Shown here: positions 37,043 to 45,253 of the stretch, in pieces
How positions within the stretch are numbered: the first letter of the stretch is position 1
Layout of the letters: the number at the start of each line of letters is the position of its first letter
The notes under the pieces: generated by a model
Databases searched by the model: none
What the model saw: only the letters and a program-made list of their open reading frames with translations
What the model was told of the DNA's origin: nothing
Program-made: the position numbers and the translations under genes
Source: Chryseobacterium sp. PMSZPI
GTDB lineage: Bacteria; Bacteroidota; Bacteroidia; Flavobacteriales; Weeksellaceae
Assembly (NCBI RefSeq): GCF_002835665.1
Contig: NZ_PIZV01000077.1
Coordinates: 1-64,000, forward strand
Length of the DNA stretch: 64,000 bases
Direction: 5' to 3'

Positions 37043-37653
37043 GCAAATAAAATATACATAATTATACCAGATACTAGAAAATAACTAAAATAAATATTCC
37101 AGATTTCCGTGTAATCTAACAAGATTGAATAAAATGCCATGAAGGGTAATGTTCCAATATAAGAAAGTGTTATTCCCAAATTAATATAAAACATCCTATT
37201 TTTATTAAAGTGAAGAATATCTTGGGAATTAATTTGTTTGTAATATTCCATAACTACCAAAAACATTAAGATAAGGCACCCAAAAGTGTAGTTAAAAGCA
37301 AATACAATTTTATTTCCCGAGAAATACAATTCATTGGGAATAAAAGAAAAAAGATATAAAAGGGATAAGCCATAAAAAAGCTTTCGCTTTCTAAATGACT
37401 TGACAGCATATAGCCAGTAAAAAAATATAAACTGGACAGGCATTAAAAAGTAATTGTAAAAATAAGCTTTAGAAAAATAAGCGAATTTTCCCCATCTGCC
37501 ATATGCCTCACTAAGGAAGATAAAAATTAAGAAAAACACAAAAAATTTCCAATACTCTTTTCTTATACGGGCATAATATAAAAGGCCGACAAACGCAGCA
37601 AGTCCCTCAGCCCAAAGCATACTTTTGCTTGCAAGTTCTTGGAAATCGTTCAT
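37009..37653 (-). CDS. Seven-helix membrane protein of unknown function
   Basis: The 214-residue protein is almost entirely hydrophobic with about seven predicted helices separated by short polar loops. Examples are FVGLLYYARIRK, FFVFFLIFIFLSE, FLMPVQFIFFYWLYAV and FLVSGIIMYILFACSFIWG. I do not recognise a named family. Its 3' end overlaps the histidine kinase gene, and the kinase lacks its own sensor domain, so the protein may serve as the sensor of this two-component system. That role is an inference from gene order. Confidence 0.75.
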   Translation of the reverse strand: MNDFQELASKSMLWAEGLAAFVGLLYYARIRKEYWKFFVFFLIFIFLSEAYGRWGKFAYFSKAYFYNYFLMPVQFIFFYWLYAVKSFRKRKLFYGLSLLYLFSFIPNELYFSGNKIVFAFNYTFGCLILMFLVVMEYYKQINSQDILHFNKNRMFYINLGITLSYIGTLPFMAFYSILLDYTEIWNIYFSYFLVSGIIMYILFACSFIWGRQNS

Positions 37654-37674
37654 GTATTTATTATGTGTTGATCG

Positions 37675-38238
37675 TTAGTATGATTCACCTAATGAGTTTT
37701 TAGGAGGTGTGAGTTGACCATTATTTTCTCCAAGACCTGTATCGTCACCTAGAGGTCCTCCGTCACCATCACCATTACCGATTGGAGTAAAATTAAGTGC
37801 ATTTAATGCTAATTTTGAATTTTCTCCATTAGCCTGGAAAGGATTAAAATCAAAATCAACAATTTCTCCTGTTCCATCTGCTTTTTTCAAAGTAGGGATC
37901 AGTACTAATGTATGTTTTCCGGCATATTCTTCTGCTACAGGATGAGATTTCATGATCTCCCAATTTTCAATTTTTGGATAGGCAGCATAATAAAATCTAA
38001 TTCCTAAATCTCCTTCAGATGTCTCCTGATTTAATTTACCGGCTTCTTCTTCTATTATAGAGATAAATTTTTTGAGTTTAGGAAGGTCAAACCAAATAGA
38101 ATGGGCATCTTGTATTCCTAAGGTTTCATTAATTGCACTCATGTGATTTTGTCGATAATTGTTTACCAAAGTCTGAATTAATGAATTAGACATTATTCCA
38201 GGTTTAGGATCACGCTCATTTGTAGATTCTGTTTTCAT
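37675..38238 (-). CDS. Unknown soluble protein, first gene of the 7TM/kinase unit
   Basis: The 187-residue protein has no signal peptide or membrane helix. It has a helical first half (IQTLVNNYRQNHMSAINETLG, LKKFISIIEEEAGKLN), a central IRFYYAAYPKIENW, and a Gly/Asp-rich C-terminal tail (GNGDGDGGPLGDDTGLGENN) that might bind calcium. I do not recognise a family. It precedes the 7TM gene by 21 bases. The CCGTAAA repeats lie 75-110 bases upstream of its start, so it is probably the first gene of the transcript. Confidence 0.7.
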   Translation of the reverse strand: MKTESTNERDPKPGIMSNSLIQTLVNNYRQNHMSAINETLGIQDAHSIWFDLPKLKKFISIIEEEAGKLNQETSEGDLGIRFYYAAYPKIENWEIMKSHPVAEEYAGKHTLVLIPTLKKADGTGEIVDFDFNPFQANGENSKLALNALNFTPIGNGDGDGGPLGDDTGLGENNGQLTPPKNSLGESY

Positions 38239-38311
38239 AACTTAGCTTTTATAAGGAGTATTTACTTGATCTGCAAATTTCGCAAAAATTGTGGTACAAA
38301 AAATAATAAAC

Positions 38312-38350
38312 TTTACGGGATTTTACGGATTATTTTCAGTGATTTTACGG
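38312..38350 (-). promoter_or_regulatory. Spaced CCGTAAA repeats upstream of the 7TM/kinase unit
   Basis: Read leftward, CCGTAAA occurs three times, at 38350, 38328 and 38318 (first bases on that strand), with spacings of 22 and 10 bases. Two of the copies share the longer form ATCCGTAAAATC. Multiples of the helical repeat suggest binding on one face of the DNA, perhaps by the LuxR-type regulator encoded in the unit. Confidence 0.5.
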
Positions 38351-38442
38351 ATTGTATAGTGTTTGTTTAAATAATATTTCCAAAATTTATATAATTTTCA
38401 TAATGAGAATAAAAAAACGGAGAACAAATCCCCGTCTTATGT

Positions 38443-38592
38443 TTAAATGCAGATATATCTTCTTGGATCCCTGCAGACATAGCCATCTGCACAGCATAAA
38501 CCATCAGGGCATGACATATTTATTCTGCAGCTTATATCATTATTAGCCCCGCCTTCGATTTTCTTTAAATCATTTCTTTTTAGTTTTTTCAT
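38443..38592 (-). CDS. Double-glycine leader peptide with six cysteines (bacteriocin-like)
   Basis: This 49-residue frame begins MKKLKRNDLKKIEGG, a classical double-glycine leader of the type seen in the bacteriocin-like proteins of Chryseobacterium. The 34-residue remainder has cysteines at 22, 28, 33, 34, 40 and 48 (SCRINMSCPDGLCC, GYVCRD, YICI). Cleavage after GG by a peptidase-containing ABC transporter would release a small disulfide-rich peptide. No such transporter is in the window. Downstream on the same strand lie the CCGTAAA repeats and the 7TM/kinase/regulator unit, so a signalling role is as plausible as an antibacterial one. Confidence 0.78.
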   Translation of the reverse strand: MKKLKRNDLKKIEGGANNDISCRINMSCPDGLCCADGYVCRDPRRYICI

Positions 38593-38728
38593 ACTGATTT
38601 TATTTTAGTTATTAATTTGTTGCATGATAAAGGTAATAATATTTCATTTGTTTGGGATAAAATAATGGATGATATTTTCAGATGCAGGATTCTGGAAAAG
38701 ATAAAGTCTTAGTTGTTTTAAAAAATAA

Positions 38729-38752
38729 GTGCTATAGAGAAATCTATAGCAC
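38729..38752 (-). terminator. clpB terminator
   Basis: GTGCTATAGA pairs perfectly with TCTATAGCAC, and on the leftward strand the hairpin is followed by TTATTTTTT. Confidence 0.83.
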
Positions 38753-38788
38753 TCACTTACAAAAATAATGTATATGAAAAAAACTACT

Positions 38789-41395
38789 TTATTGTTCAGT
38801 TGGTCTGAAAACCAGACCGGTTTCTACGAAATAATCTAAGGTGATTCTGTCTCCATCGTTTACATTTCCAGCAAGAATTTCCTTAGACAGCTTATTCAAT
38901 ACTTCCTGTTGGATAACTCTTTTTAAAGGCCTTGCTCCGAATGCAGGATCATAGCCTTTATCCATCAGATAATCTACAGCATCCTGAGTGAATGTCATGA
39001 TGATATTACGTTTTGCCAACATATCATTGAAGCCTCTCAGCTGATATTGAACAATTTTTCCAATTTCTTTTTTTCTCAAAGGCTGGAACAATACAATCTC
39101 ATCAATTCTGTTCAGAAATTCCGGACGTAATGTTTGTTTTAAAAGATCGAAAACATCTTCTTTTGTTTTCTCTACAATTTCATCCAACACACTGTCAGGC
39201 TGAGCGGAGTCGAAGCCTTCAAAATTCTCCTGAATTAAGTGTGAACCTAAATTCGAAGTCATAATGATAATCGAATTTTTGAAATTCACTACACGTCCTT
39301 TGTTATCTGTTAATCGACCATCATCCAAAACTTGTAATAAAGTGTTGAAAACATCCGGATGTGCTTTTTCAATTTCATCCAAAAGAACTACGGAATATGG
39401 TCTCCTTCTTACAGCTTCTGTCAATTGACCACCTTCATCATATCCTACATATCCCGGAGGCGCACCCACTAATCTTGAAACGCTATGACGTTCCTGATAT
39501 TCACTCATATCAATTCTGGTCATATTATTTTCATCGTCGAATAAGAATTCTGCCAATGCCTTAGCTAGCTCAGTTTTACCAACACCGGTTGTTCCTAAAA
39601 ATAAGAATGATCCGATTGGTTTTTTATCATCACTTAACCCGGCTCTGTTTCTTCTGATAGCATCTGCAACAGCCTGGATGGCTTCATCCTGTCCTACAAC
39701 TCTGTGGTGAAGTTCAGATTCGAGATTTAGTAATTTATCTCTTTCCGACTGCAATAATTTGGTAACAGGAATTCCTGTCCATTTAGCAATAACTTCAGAG
39801 ATGTTTTCTGCTGTCACTTCTTCTTTGATCAACTCATTTTGGTGGTTTTGCATTTCAAGCTCCACTTTATTAAGCTCATCCTCTTTTTCACGAAGTTTTC
39901 CGTATTGGATTTCCGCTACTTTTGCATAGTCTCCTGCTCTGGATGCTCTTTCCGCCTCCAATTTCAGAGATTCAATATCTTTTTTGATCTGGGTAAGATC
40001 TTCACTTTTTTGTTTTTCTTTCAACCATTTTGCATTGATTTCATTTCTTTGTTCAGAAATTTTGGCAATGTCTTCTTTTAAATGATCAATTTTGGTTTGG
40101 TTGCCTTCTCTTGAAATCGCAGCCAGTTCAATTTCCAACTGCATCAATTTTCTGTCTAAAACGTCCAGTTCTTCCGGTTTAGAATTGATTTCCATTCTCA
40201 ATTTTGCAGAAGCTTCATCAATAAGGTCAATAGCCTTGTCCGGTAAAAATCTGTCGGAAATATATCGTTGTGACATTTCCACTGCAGCAATAATCGCTTC
40301 GTCTTTGATTCTTACTTTATGGTGAGCTTCATATTTATCTTTAATACCACGAAGGATTGAGATTGCCGATTCTGTATCCGGTTCTTCCACCATAACTTTC
40401 TGGAAACGTCTTTCCAATGCTTTGTCTTTTTCAAAATACTTTTGATATTCATTCAAAGTTGTAGCACCGATAGCTCTTAATTCTCCTCTTGCCAAAGCCG
40501 GCTTCAAAATATTGGCAGCGTCCATAGCACCTTCACCACCTCCGGCTCCCACTAATGTGTGGATCTCATCGATGAATAGAATAATTTGTCCATCAGACTT
40601 AATTACCTCGTTGACTACAGACTTCAAACGTTCTTCAAACTCACCTTTGTACTTTGCCCCGGCGATCAATGCTCCCATATCCAATGAATATAAAGTCTTA
40701 TCCATTAGGTTTTCCGGAACGTCACCACTGATGATTCTGTGAGCGATTCCTTCTGCGATTGCAGTTTTACCTACTCCCGGTTCTCCAATAAGGATAGGGT
40801 TATTTTTTGTTCTTCTGGAAAGAATTTGTAAAACCCTTCTGATTTCTTCATCACGTCCGATCACCGGATCCAGCTTACCTTCAGCTGCTAATTCATTAAA
40901 GTTCTTAGCATATTTATTTAAGGATTGATAAGTCTCTTCTGAGCTTGCAGAAGTTGCTTTACTTCCTTTTCTTAATTCTTTAATAGCACCCTCCAACAGT
41001 TTTTTCGTAACACCCATGTCTTTTAACATTTTGGATACTTCAGAACTTGTTTCTAAAAGTGATAACCATAAATGCTCGATCGTTACATATTCATCACCCA
41101 TTTTTTTAGCGATATTGGGTGCATCCAGCAATACTTTGTTTGCCGATTGAGAAAGATAAATGTTTCCTCCCTGTACTTTGGGAAGCTTTTCTAAATTTTC
41201 ACGGTTACGCTCTCTTACCAGAGTCGCATCAGCTTCAGATTTTTTTAATAAAAAAGGAGATATGTTTTCATCTACCTGGAAGATCCCTTCCAAAAGATGT
41301 TGAGGTTCGATACTTTGGTTGCCTAATTCCATAGCAACTTGTTGAGCTGCCTGAATGGCTTCTTGTGATTTTACAGTATATTGGTTTAAGTTCAT
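38789..41395 (-). CDS. clpB: ATP-dependent disaggregase ClpB
   Basis: The 868-residue protein begins MNLNQYTVKSQEAIQ and has the Clp N-domain. The first AAA+ domain has GEPGVGKTAIAEG. The middle coiled-coil domain spans about 410-525, and the second AAA+ domain has GTTGVGKTELAKA, the ClpB segment GAPPGYVGYDEGGQLTEAVR and PEFLNRIDE. ClpB with DnaK solubilises protein aggregates. The frame extends upstream to 41491, but the family N-terminus fixes the start at 41395. A 9-residue stretch GFDSAQPDS (about 727-735) is encoded by what looks like an intergenic repeat inserted into a loop. Confidence 0.96.
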   Translation of the reverse strand: MNLNQYTVKSQEAIQAAQQVAMELGNQSIEPQHLLEGIFQVDENISPFLLKKSEADATLVRERNRENLEKLPKVQGGNIYLSQSANKVLLDAPNIAKKMGDEYVTIEHLWLSLLETSSEVSKMLKDMGVTKKLLEGAIKELRKGSKATSASSEETYQSLNKYAKNFNELAAEGKLDPVIGRDEEIRRVLQILSRRTKNNPILIGEPGVGKTAIAEGIAHRIISGDVPENLMDKTLYSLDMGALIAGAKYKGEFEERLKSVVNEVIKSDGQIILFIDEIHTLVGAGGGEGAMDAANILKPALARGELRAIGATTLNEYQKYFEKDKALERRFQKVMVEEPDTESAISILRGIKDKYEAHHKVRIKDEAIIAAVEMSQRYISDRFLPDKAIDLIDEASAKLRMEINSKPEELDVLDRKLMQLEIELAAISREGNQTKIDHLKEDIAKISEQRNEINAKWLKEKQKSEDLTQIKKDIESLKLEAERASRAGDYAKVAEIQYGKLREKEDELNKVELEMQNHQNELIKEEVTAENISEVIAKWTGIPVTKLLQSERDKLLNLESELHHRVVGQDEAIQAVADAIRRNRAGLSDDKKPIGSFLFLGTTGVGKTELAKALAEFLFDDENNMTRIDMSEYQERHSVSRLVGAPPGYVGYDEGGQLTEAVRRRPYSVVLLDEIEKAHPDVFNTLLQVLDDGRLTDNKGRVVNFKNSIIIMTSNLGSHLIQENFEGFDSAQPDSVLDEIVEKTKEDVFDLLKQTLRPEFLNRIDEIVLFQPLRKKEIGKIVQYQLRGFNDMLAKRNIIMTFTQDAVDYLMDKGYDPAFGARPLKRVIQQEVLNKLSKEILAGNVNDGDRITLDYFVETGLVFRPTEQ
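39193..39217. repeat. Intergenic-type repeat inside clpB
   Basis: The plus strand reads TGTCAGGCTGAGCGGAGTCG followed by AAGCC. From general knowledge of Bacteroidota genomes this resembles a common intergenic repeat; a relative, TGTCATGCTGAGCGAGCTC, lies at 55083 in this window. Here it is in frame and encodes GFDSAQPDS in the second AAA+ domain between the ENFE and VLDEIVEKTKEDVFDLL segments. Confidence 0.6.
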
Positions 41396-41768
41396 ATTTT
41401 CTATATTTTTGGTAATGATTCGTTCAAAGTTTAGTTTTAAAAAGAACATCAAGAAACTGAATTTTAAGGCCCAGCTTCTTAATGCCATCAATTATTTAAT
41501 CATTTAATCGATGACTGTACCGCAAAAACTGTTCAATTATTAAATTTACAAAAAAATGGGACAAAATTTCCGAATTCACTATTTTTAACGTAAAATTAAC
41601 TTGACAAAATTTCCGATTATTAATAATTTTCTTGAGAATAGAGGAACAAATCGTCAGCGTGGTAATACAAACCGATGAAAGTAAATCCGTACATCATCGA
41701 ATTTTTTTAATGAGTATGTTAAATTTCAACTTTTTATTTTAAGAATAACTACTTTTGCATTTTTACAG
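41396..41768. other. Gap between clpB and tetR with a 14-bp direct repeat
   Basis: No gene is seen. GACAAAATTTCCGA occurs at 41560-41573 and at 41603-41616, exactly 43 bases apart (about four helical turns). It may be an operator for clpB, whose start lies about 165 bases to the left. The right end of the gap carries the -7 box of the TetR gene. Confidence 0.45.
41750..41757 (+). promoter_or_regulatory. -7 box of tetR gene
   Basis: TACTTTTG is an exact TAnnTTTG match, 12 bases before the ATG, giving a very short leader. Confidence 0.55.
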
Positions 41769-42344
41769 ATGGAACTTAAAGAAAAACAAAAGAAAATACT
41801 AGATGTAGCAGTAGAACTTTTCAAAGAAAAAGGGTACTTGGGAAGTTCAGTAAGAGATCTCGCTACAAAACTTAATATCAAGGCAGCATCCCTATATGCA
41901 CATATTCGTTCAAAAGAAGAAATTTTGGAATGGATTTGCTTTGGTATTGCACAAGAGTTTTTCGATGAGCTTCAGGAAGTAAAAAATACTCATATTCCCC
42001 CCAAAGAAAAACTGAATTTGTTTTTGGATAAACATTTATCAGTTGTTCTTAAAAATCGTGATGTGACCCATATTTATTCTAATGAGTGGCGTCATCTTGA
42101 AGAGAAACTTCCGGAATTTGTAGAATTAAGGAAAAACTACCAACAGGAAGTTGAAACATTAATTTCTGAAATTTATCAAGCCGAAAACTGGGAGCTGAAA
42201 TCACCCTCGTTTACCACAAGATTTATCCTCCATACCTTGAATAACTCGTATTTCTGGTTCAAAAGAAATAGTGATTCTACAGACGAAATTACCGATGAAA
42301 TAAGGGAGAAAATCCTTTATGGTTTATTAGGAAATCAAAAGTAG
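41769..42344 (+). CDS. TetR family regulator, likely of the phenylacetate genes
   Basis: The 191-residue protein has an N-terminal TetR helix-turn-helix (about 22-52, GYLGSSVRDLATKLNIKAASLYAHIRSKEEIL) and a helical ligand-binding domain. Its position immediately upstream of paaK, on the same strand, and the TetR-style palindrome CTAACA-AA-TGTTAG at the paaK promoter suggest that it represses the paa genes until phenylacetyl-CoA appears, as PaaR does in other bacteria. This is an inference from position and operator. The protein is separated from paaK by about 420 bases of repeat-rich DNA. Confidence 0.85.
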   Translation: MELKEKQKKILDVAVELFKEKGYLGSSVRDLATKLNIKAASLYAHIRSKEEILEWICFGIAQEFFDELQEVKNTHIPPKEKLNLFLDKHLSVVLKNRDVTHIYSNEWRHLEEKLPEFVELRKNYQQEVETLISEIYQAENWELKSPSFTTRFILHTLNNSYFWFKRNSDSTDEITDEIREKILYGLLGNQK

Positions 42345-42712
42345 ATAACATGTTCTTTGTCATTGACTACGTCGAAATAACATTCATCGACTGGAAGGAG
42401 ATAATCTTTGATTTCTGATGAAGGAAGAATCTCAATATAATTTCTCGCAGATCACACGGATCACGCAGATTTTATAGACCTGTTATCTGATATAGCTGTT
42501 CAATCAATGAGGAGAACCAATAAGCAGGGTTTTTGTCATTCTGACGAAGGAAGAATCTCATCATTTCATTTTGTCTACTCATTTATATAGATTCTATTCC
42601 CCATTTCGTTTCGCTCTGAATGACAAGTATTGTATATCGTAGGAATTAAAGACTAACTAAGGAGTGGTTTGTTATTTAGAATCATTTAAAATATGACGAA
42701 AATCATAAAAAT
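42345..42712. other. Repeat-rich gap between tetR and paaK
   Basis: No gene is seen. The stretch is a patchwork of short dispersed-repeat pieces. GAAGGAAGAATCTCA occurs near 42425 and again near 42546, and a segment CGCAGATCACACGGATCACG of a kind common in Bacteroidota lies near 42448. One bounded element (42533-42626) has inverted ends. Confidence 0.55.
42533..42626. repeat. 94-bp element with inverted TTGTCATTC ends
   Basis: The left end TTGTCATTCTGA and the reverse complement of the right end, TTGTCATTCAGA, match at 11 of 12 positions. An inner pair AGAATCT/AGATTCT extends the symmetry. It has no coding capacity and looks like a small non-autonomous repeat. Confidence 0.55.
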
Positions 42713-42743
42713 TTTGCCAGCTTCCAAAATCTTTTTAAATTTA
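42713..42743 (+). promoter_or_regulatory. Probable paa promoter
   Basis: TTTG (42713-42716) and TAAATTTA (42736-42743, seven of eight matches to TAnnTTTG) are separated by 19 bases, the usual spacing of Bacteroidota -33 and -7 elements. Transcription would start near 42750, inside the palindromic operator. Confidence 0.5.
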
Positions 42744-42746
42744 CAC

Positions 42747-42760
42747 CTAACAAATGTTAG
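42747..42760. promoter_or_regulatory. TetR-type palindromic operator at the paa promoter
   Basis: CTAACAAATGTTAG has perfect 6-base arms around AA. It fits the general form CNAAC-N4-GTTNG reported for PaaR of Thermus. It overlaps the predicted transcription start, which would allow simple repression by the TetR protein encoded upstream. Confidence 0.6.
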
Positions 42761-42768
42761 TTAGTTTT

Positions 42769-44085
42769 ATGGATTTTTCAGTTGAATATCTGGAGCTGGA
42801 TCGGTTGAGACAGCTTCAATCCAACCGATTGGTGGATTTGATCGGTTATCTAGGAGAGAAGTCGGAGTTTTATAAAAGAAAATTTGATGAATTGGGGGTA
42901 TCTCCACAGGATATAAGGTCGATTGAGGATATCACGAAACTTCCGATTACTTACAAACAGGATTTAAGGGATAACTATCCATTCGGGTTATTTACGGTTC
43001 CTAAAAGTGAACTTCAAAGAATTCACTGTTCAAGTGGAACAACGGGAAAACCGACGGTGGTAGGATATACTAAAGAGGATGTCGACTTATTTAGTGAAGT
43101 GGTCGCAAGATCTTTACATGCATCCGGAGCAAGAGCAGGAATGCAATTGCACAATGCATATGGCTATGGGATTTTCACAGGTGGACTAGGTCTTCATTAT
43201 GGAGCCGAAAAGCTGGGAATGAGTGTTCTTCCTATTTCGGGAGGAATGACGGCGCGACAGGTGGATCTTATTGTAGATTTTAAACCGGAAGTTATTTGTT
43301 GCTCTCCATCATATGCTTTGACAATTGCTGATGAATTTGCCAACAGAGGGATTTCTGCGGATGAGATCAGTCTTAAATATGCTGTATTAGGATCAGAGCC
43401 TTGGACGGAAATTATAAGAAGTCACATAGAAGAAAGGTTGGGGGTTCATGCAACTAATATTTATGGGTTGAGTGAAATCATTGGACCGGGAGTTTCCATG
43501 GAGGATTTTGAAGAAAAAGGAGGGGCTTATATTTGGGAGGATCATTTTTATCCTGAAATTTTAGATCCGATTACCAAACAGCCTGTCCCTTTTGGAGAAG
43601 AAGGAGTACTGGTAATTACTACTTTAACCAAGAAAGCAATGCCACTTTTACGATATTGGACAAATGACATTACAAGTCTTTATTATGACAAAAATGCTAA
43701 AAGAACCATGGTGAAAATGAAGCCGATTGTTGGAAGAGCAGATGATATGCTGATTGTAAGAGGGGTAAATGTTTATCCAAGTCAGATCGAAGATGCATTT
43801 TCTTATGTAAAAGGTGTGGTTCCCAATTATTATTTAACACCGGTTGAAAAAGAGCATATGTGTGTAGCATTGGATATTGATGTAGAAATTGATGATGATT
43901 TTGTGAAGACTCAAAAGATAGAACCCAATACCGATGATTATTTTAATTTTGTCGGAAACTTTGGAAAAAATATAGAAAGCGAAATAAAAAAACGAGTAGG
44001 AATTACTACAAAGGTAAAAGTCCATGCTCAGGACAGCTTGCCAAAGTGCGAAGGTGGAAAAATTAATAGAATACTTAAAAAATAA
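42769..44085 (+). CDS. paaK: Phenylacetate-CoA ligase PaaK
   Basis: The 438-residue protein matches PaaK in length and motifs. The phosphate-binding loop is HCSSGTTGKPTVVGYT, NIYGLSEIIGPGV is the adenylate motif, and the C-terminal domain has VGRADDMLIVRGVNVYPSQIED. It converts phenylacetate, CoA and ATP to phenylacetyl-CoA, the true substrate and inducer of the pathway. The frame could start 15 bases earlier at 42754, but that codon lies inside the operator, and MDFSVEYLELDRLRQLQ matches the family start. It overlaps paaE by one base (TAATG). Confidence 0.95.
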   Translation: MDFSVEYLELDRLRQLQSNRLVDLIGYLGEKSEFYKRKFDELGVSPQDIRSIEDITKLPITYKQDLRDNYPFGLFTVPKSELQRIHCSSGTTGKPTVVGYTKEDVDLFSEVVARSLHASGARAGMQLHNAYGYGIFTGGLGLHYGAEKLGMSVLPISGGMTARQVDLIVDFKPEVICCSPSYALTIADEFANRGISADEISLKYAVLGSEPWTEIIRSHIEERLGVHATNIYGLSEIIGPGVSMEDFEEKGGAYIWEDHFYPEILDPITKQPVPFGEEGVLVITTLTKKAMPLLRYWTNDITSLYYDKNAKRTMVKMKPIVGRADDMLIVRGVNVYPSQIEDAFSYVKGVVPNYYLTPVEKEHMCVALDIDVEIDDDFVKTQKIEPNTDDYFNFVGNFGKNIESEIKKRVGITTKVKVHAQDSLPKCEGGKINRILKK

Positions 44086-45170
44086 TGAATTCATTTTATA
44101 AACTTAAAACGGTTAAGGTTCAGAAAGACACTCCGGAAGCAGTAAATGTGGCGGTGGAAATTCCTGAGGAACTGAAAGATAAGTTCAGATTCAAACAAGG
44201 GCAATATCTTAATTTCCGTATGATGATCAACGGAAATGAGGAAAGACGTTCTTACTCTATCTGTAATGCCCCAAGCGAGAAAAGCAATACACTGGAAGTT
44301 TTGGTGAAATTGCTGGAGGGTGGAAGAGTCTCAGGATATTTCAACGAACATTTGCACATGGATGAAATTTTGGAAGTAATGCCGCCGATGGGAGGATTTA
44401 ATACTTCGTATCACCCGACAAATGTGAAAACATATATTGGTCTGGCAGCGGGAAGCGGCATTACTCCTGTTTTATCCAATATTAAGGAAAGTCTTTATCA
44501 GGAACCTAACAGTAATGCTTATCTGTTTTATAGTAACAGAAGCATGAACCATGTTTTAAGAAAAGCAGAAATTGATAAATTGGTAGAACAGTTTAAAGGA
44601 AGATTAAAAGTTGTTTACTTGGTAAGCCGCGAAAAACATGAAGATCCGGTTTTTGAAGGAAGGATTTCTGCTGAAAAATTGGAACAATTATTTGAAAGAT
44701 ATACCGATATCGATATCAAAGACTCCACTTATTTTATCTGCGGGCCGGCAGAAATGATCAAGGGGATTGCTGATTATCTGAAAAAAGATAAAAAAGTTCC
44801 TGCGATTCAGGTTTTGTTTGAATATTTCACCGCTCCTGATGAAGAAAATACGGAGGAAATGAGTGAGGAATTCAAAGCGATTGCCAATATCGAAAGTATG
44901 GTGACAGTGATTATTGATGATGACGAATATTCGTTCCATCTTAATTCTAAAAAAGAGAGTATCTTAGATAAAGCATTGAAAGATCAGCTTCCGGTTCCTT
45001 TCGCGTGTAAAGGAGGAGTTTGCTGTACGTGTAAAGCACAGGTTTTAGAAGGTGAGGTTTTCATGGAAAAAAACTTTGCGCTTACCGAGGATGAAGTAGC
45101 CAAAGGCTATGTACTGACATGTCAATGTCACCCGACAACCAATGTGGTGATGCTTAATTATGATGTTTAA
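44085..45170 (+). CDS. paaE: Phenylacetyl-CoA epoxidase reductase subunit PaaE
   Basis: The 361-residue protein has an FAD-binding ferredoxin-reductase domain (RRSYSICNAP, GLAAGSGITPVLS), an NAD-binding part (FICGPAEMIKG) and a C-terminal plant-type 2Fe-2S domain with ACKGGVCCTCKAQVLEG plus a downstream Cys. It passes electrons from NADPH to the PaaAC di-iron centre of the epoxidase. The length is close to E. coli PaaE. In E. coli the gene follows paaD; here it comes second, translationally coupled to paaK. Confidence 0.95.
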   Translation: MNSFYKLKTVKVQKDTPEAVNVAVEIPEELKDKFRFKQGQYLNFRMMINGNEERRSYSICNAPSEKSNTLEVLVKLLEGGRVSGYFNEHLHMDEILEVMPPMGGFNTSYHPTNVKTYIGLAAGSGITPVLSNIKESLYQEPNSNAYLFYSNRSMNHVLRKAEIDKLVEQFKGRLKVVYLVSREKHEDPVFEGRISAEKLEQLFERYTDIDIKDSTYFICGPAEMIKGIADYLKKDKKVPAIQVLFEYFTAPDEENTEEMSEEFKAIANIESMVTVIIDDDEYSFHLNSKKESILDKALKDQLPVPFACKGGVCCTCKAQVLEGEVFMEKNFALTEDEVAKGYVLTCQCHPTTNVVMLNYDV

Positions 45171-45172
45171 TA

Positions 45173-45246
45173 GAATTTGAAAATGTGCTAATGTGTTAAT
45201 TTAAAAATGAATTGATGCATTCCCAAATTTTCAAATTTTCAAATTC
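45173..45246. repeat. AATTTGAAAAT hairpin repeat, copy 1 (paaE-paaA gap)
   Basis: The ends GAATTTGAAAAT and ATTTTCAAATTC are perfect 12-base inverted repeats, and the arms abut at AATG-AATTGATG-CATT. The element fills the gap from 2 bases after the paaE stop to 7 bases before the paaA start. Confidence 0.75.
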
Positions 45247-45253
45247 AAAGATT

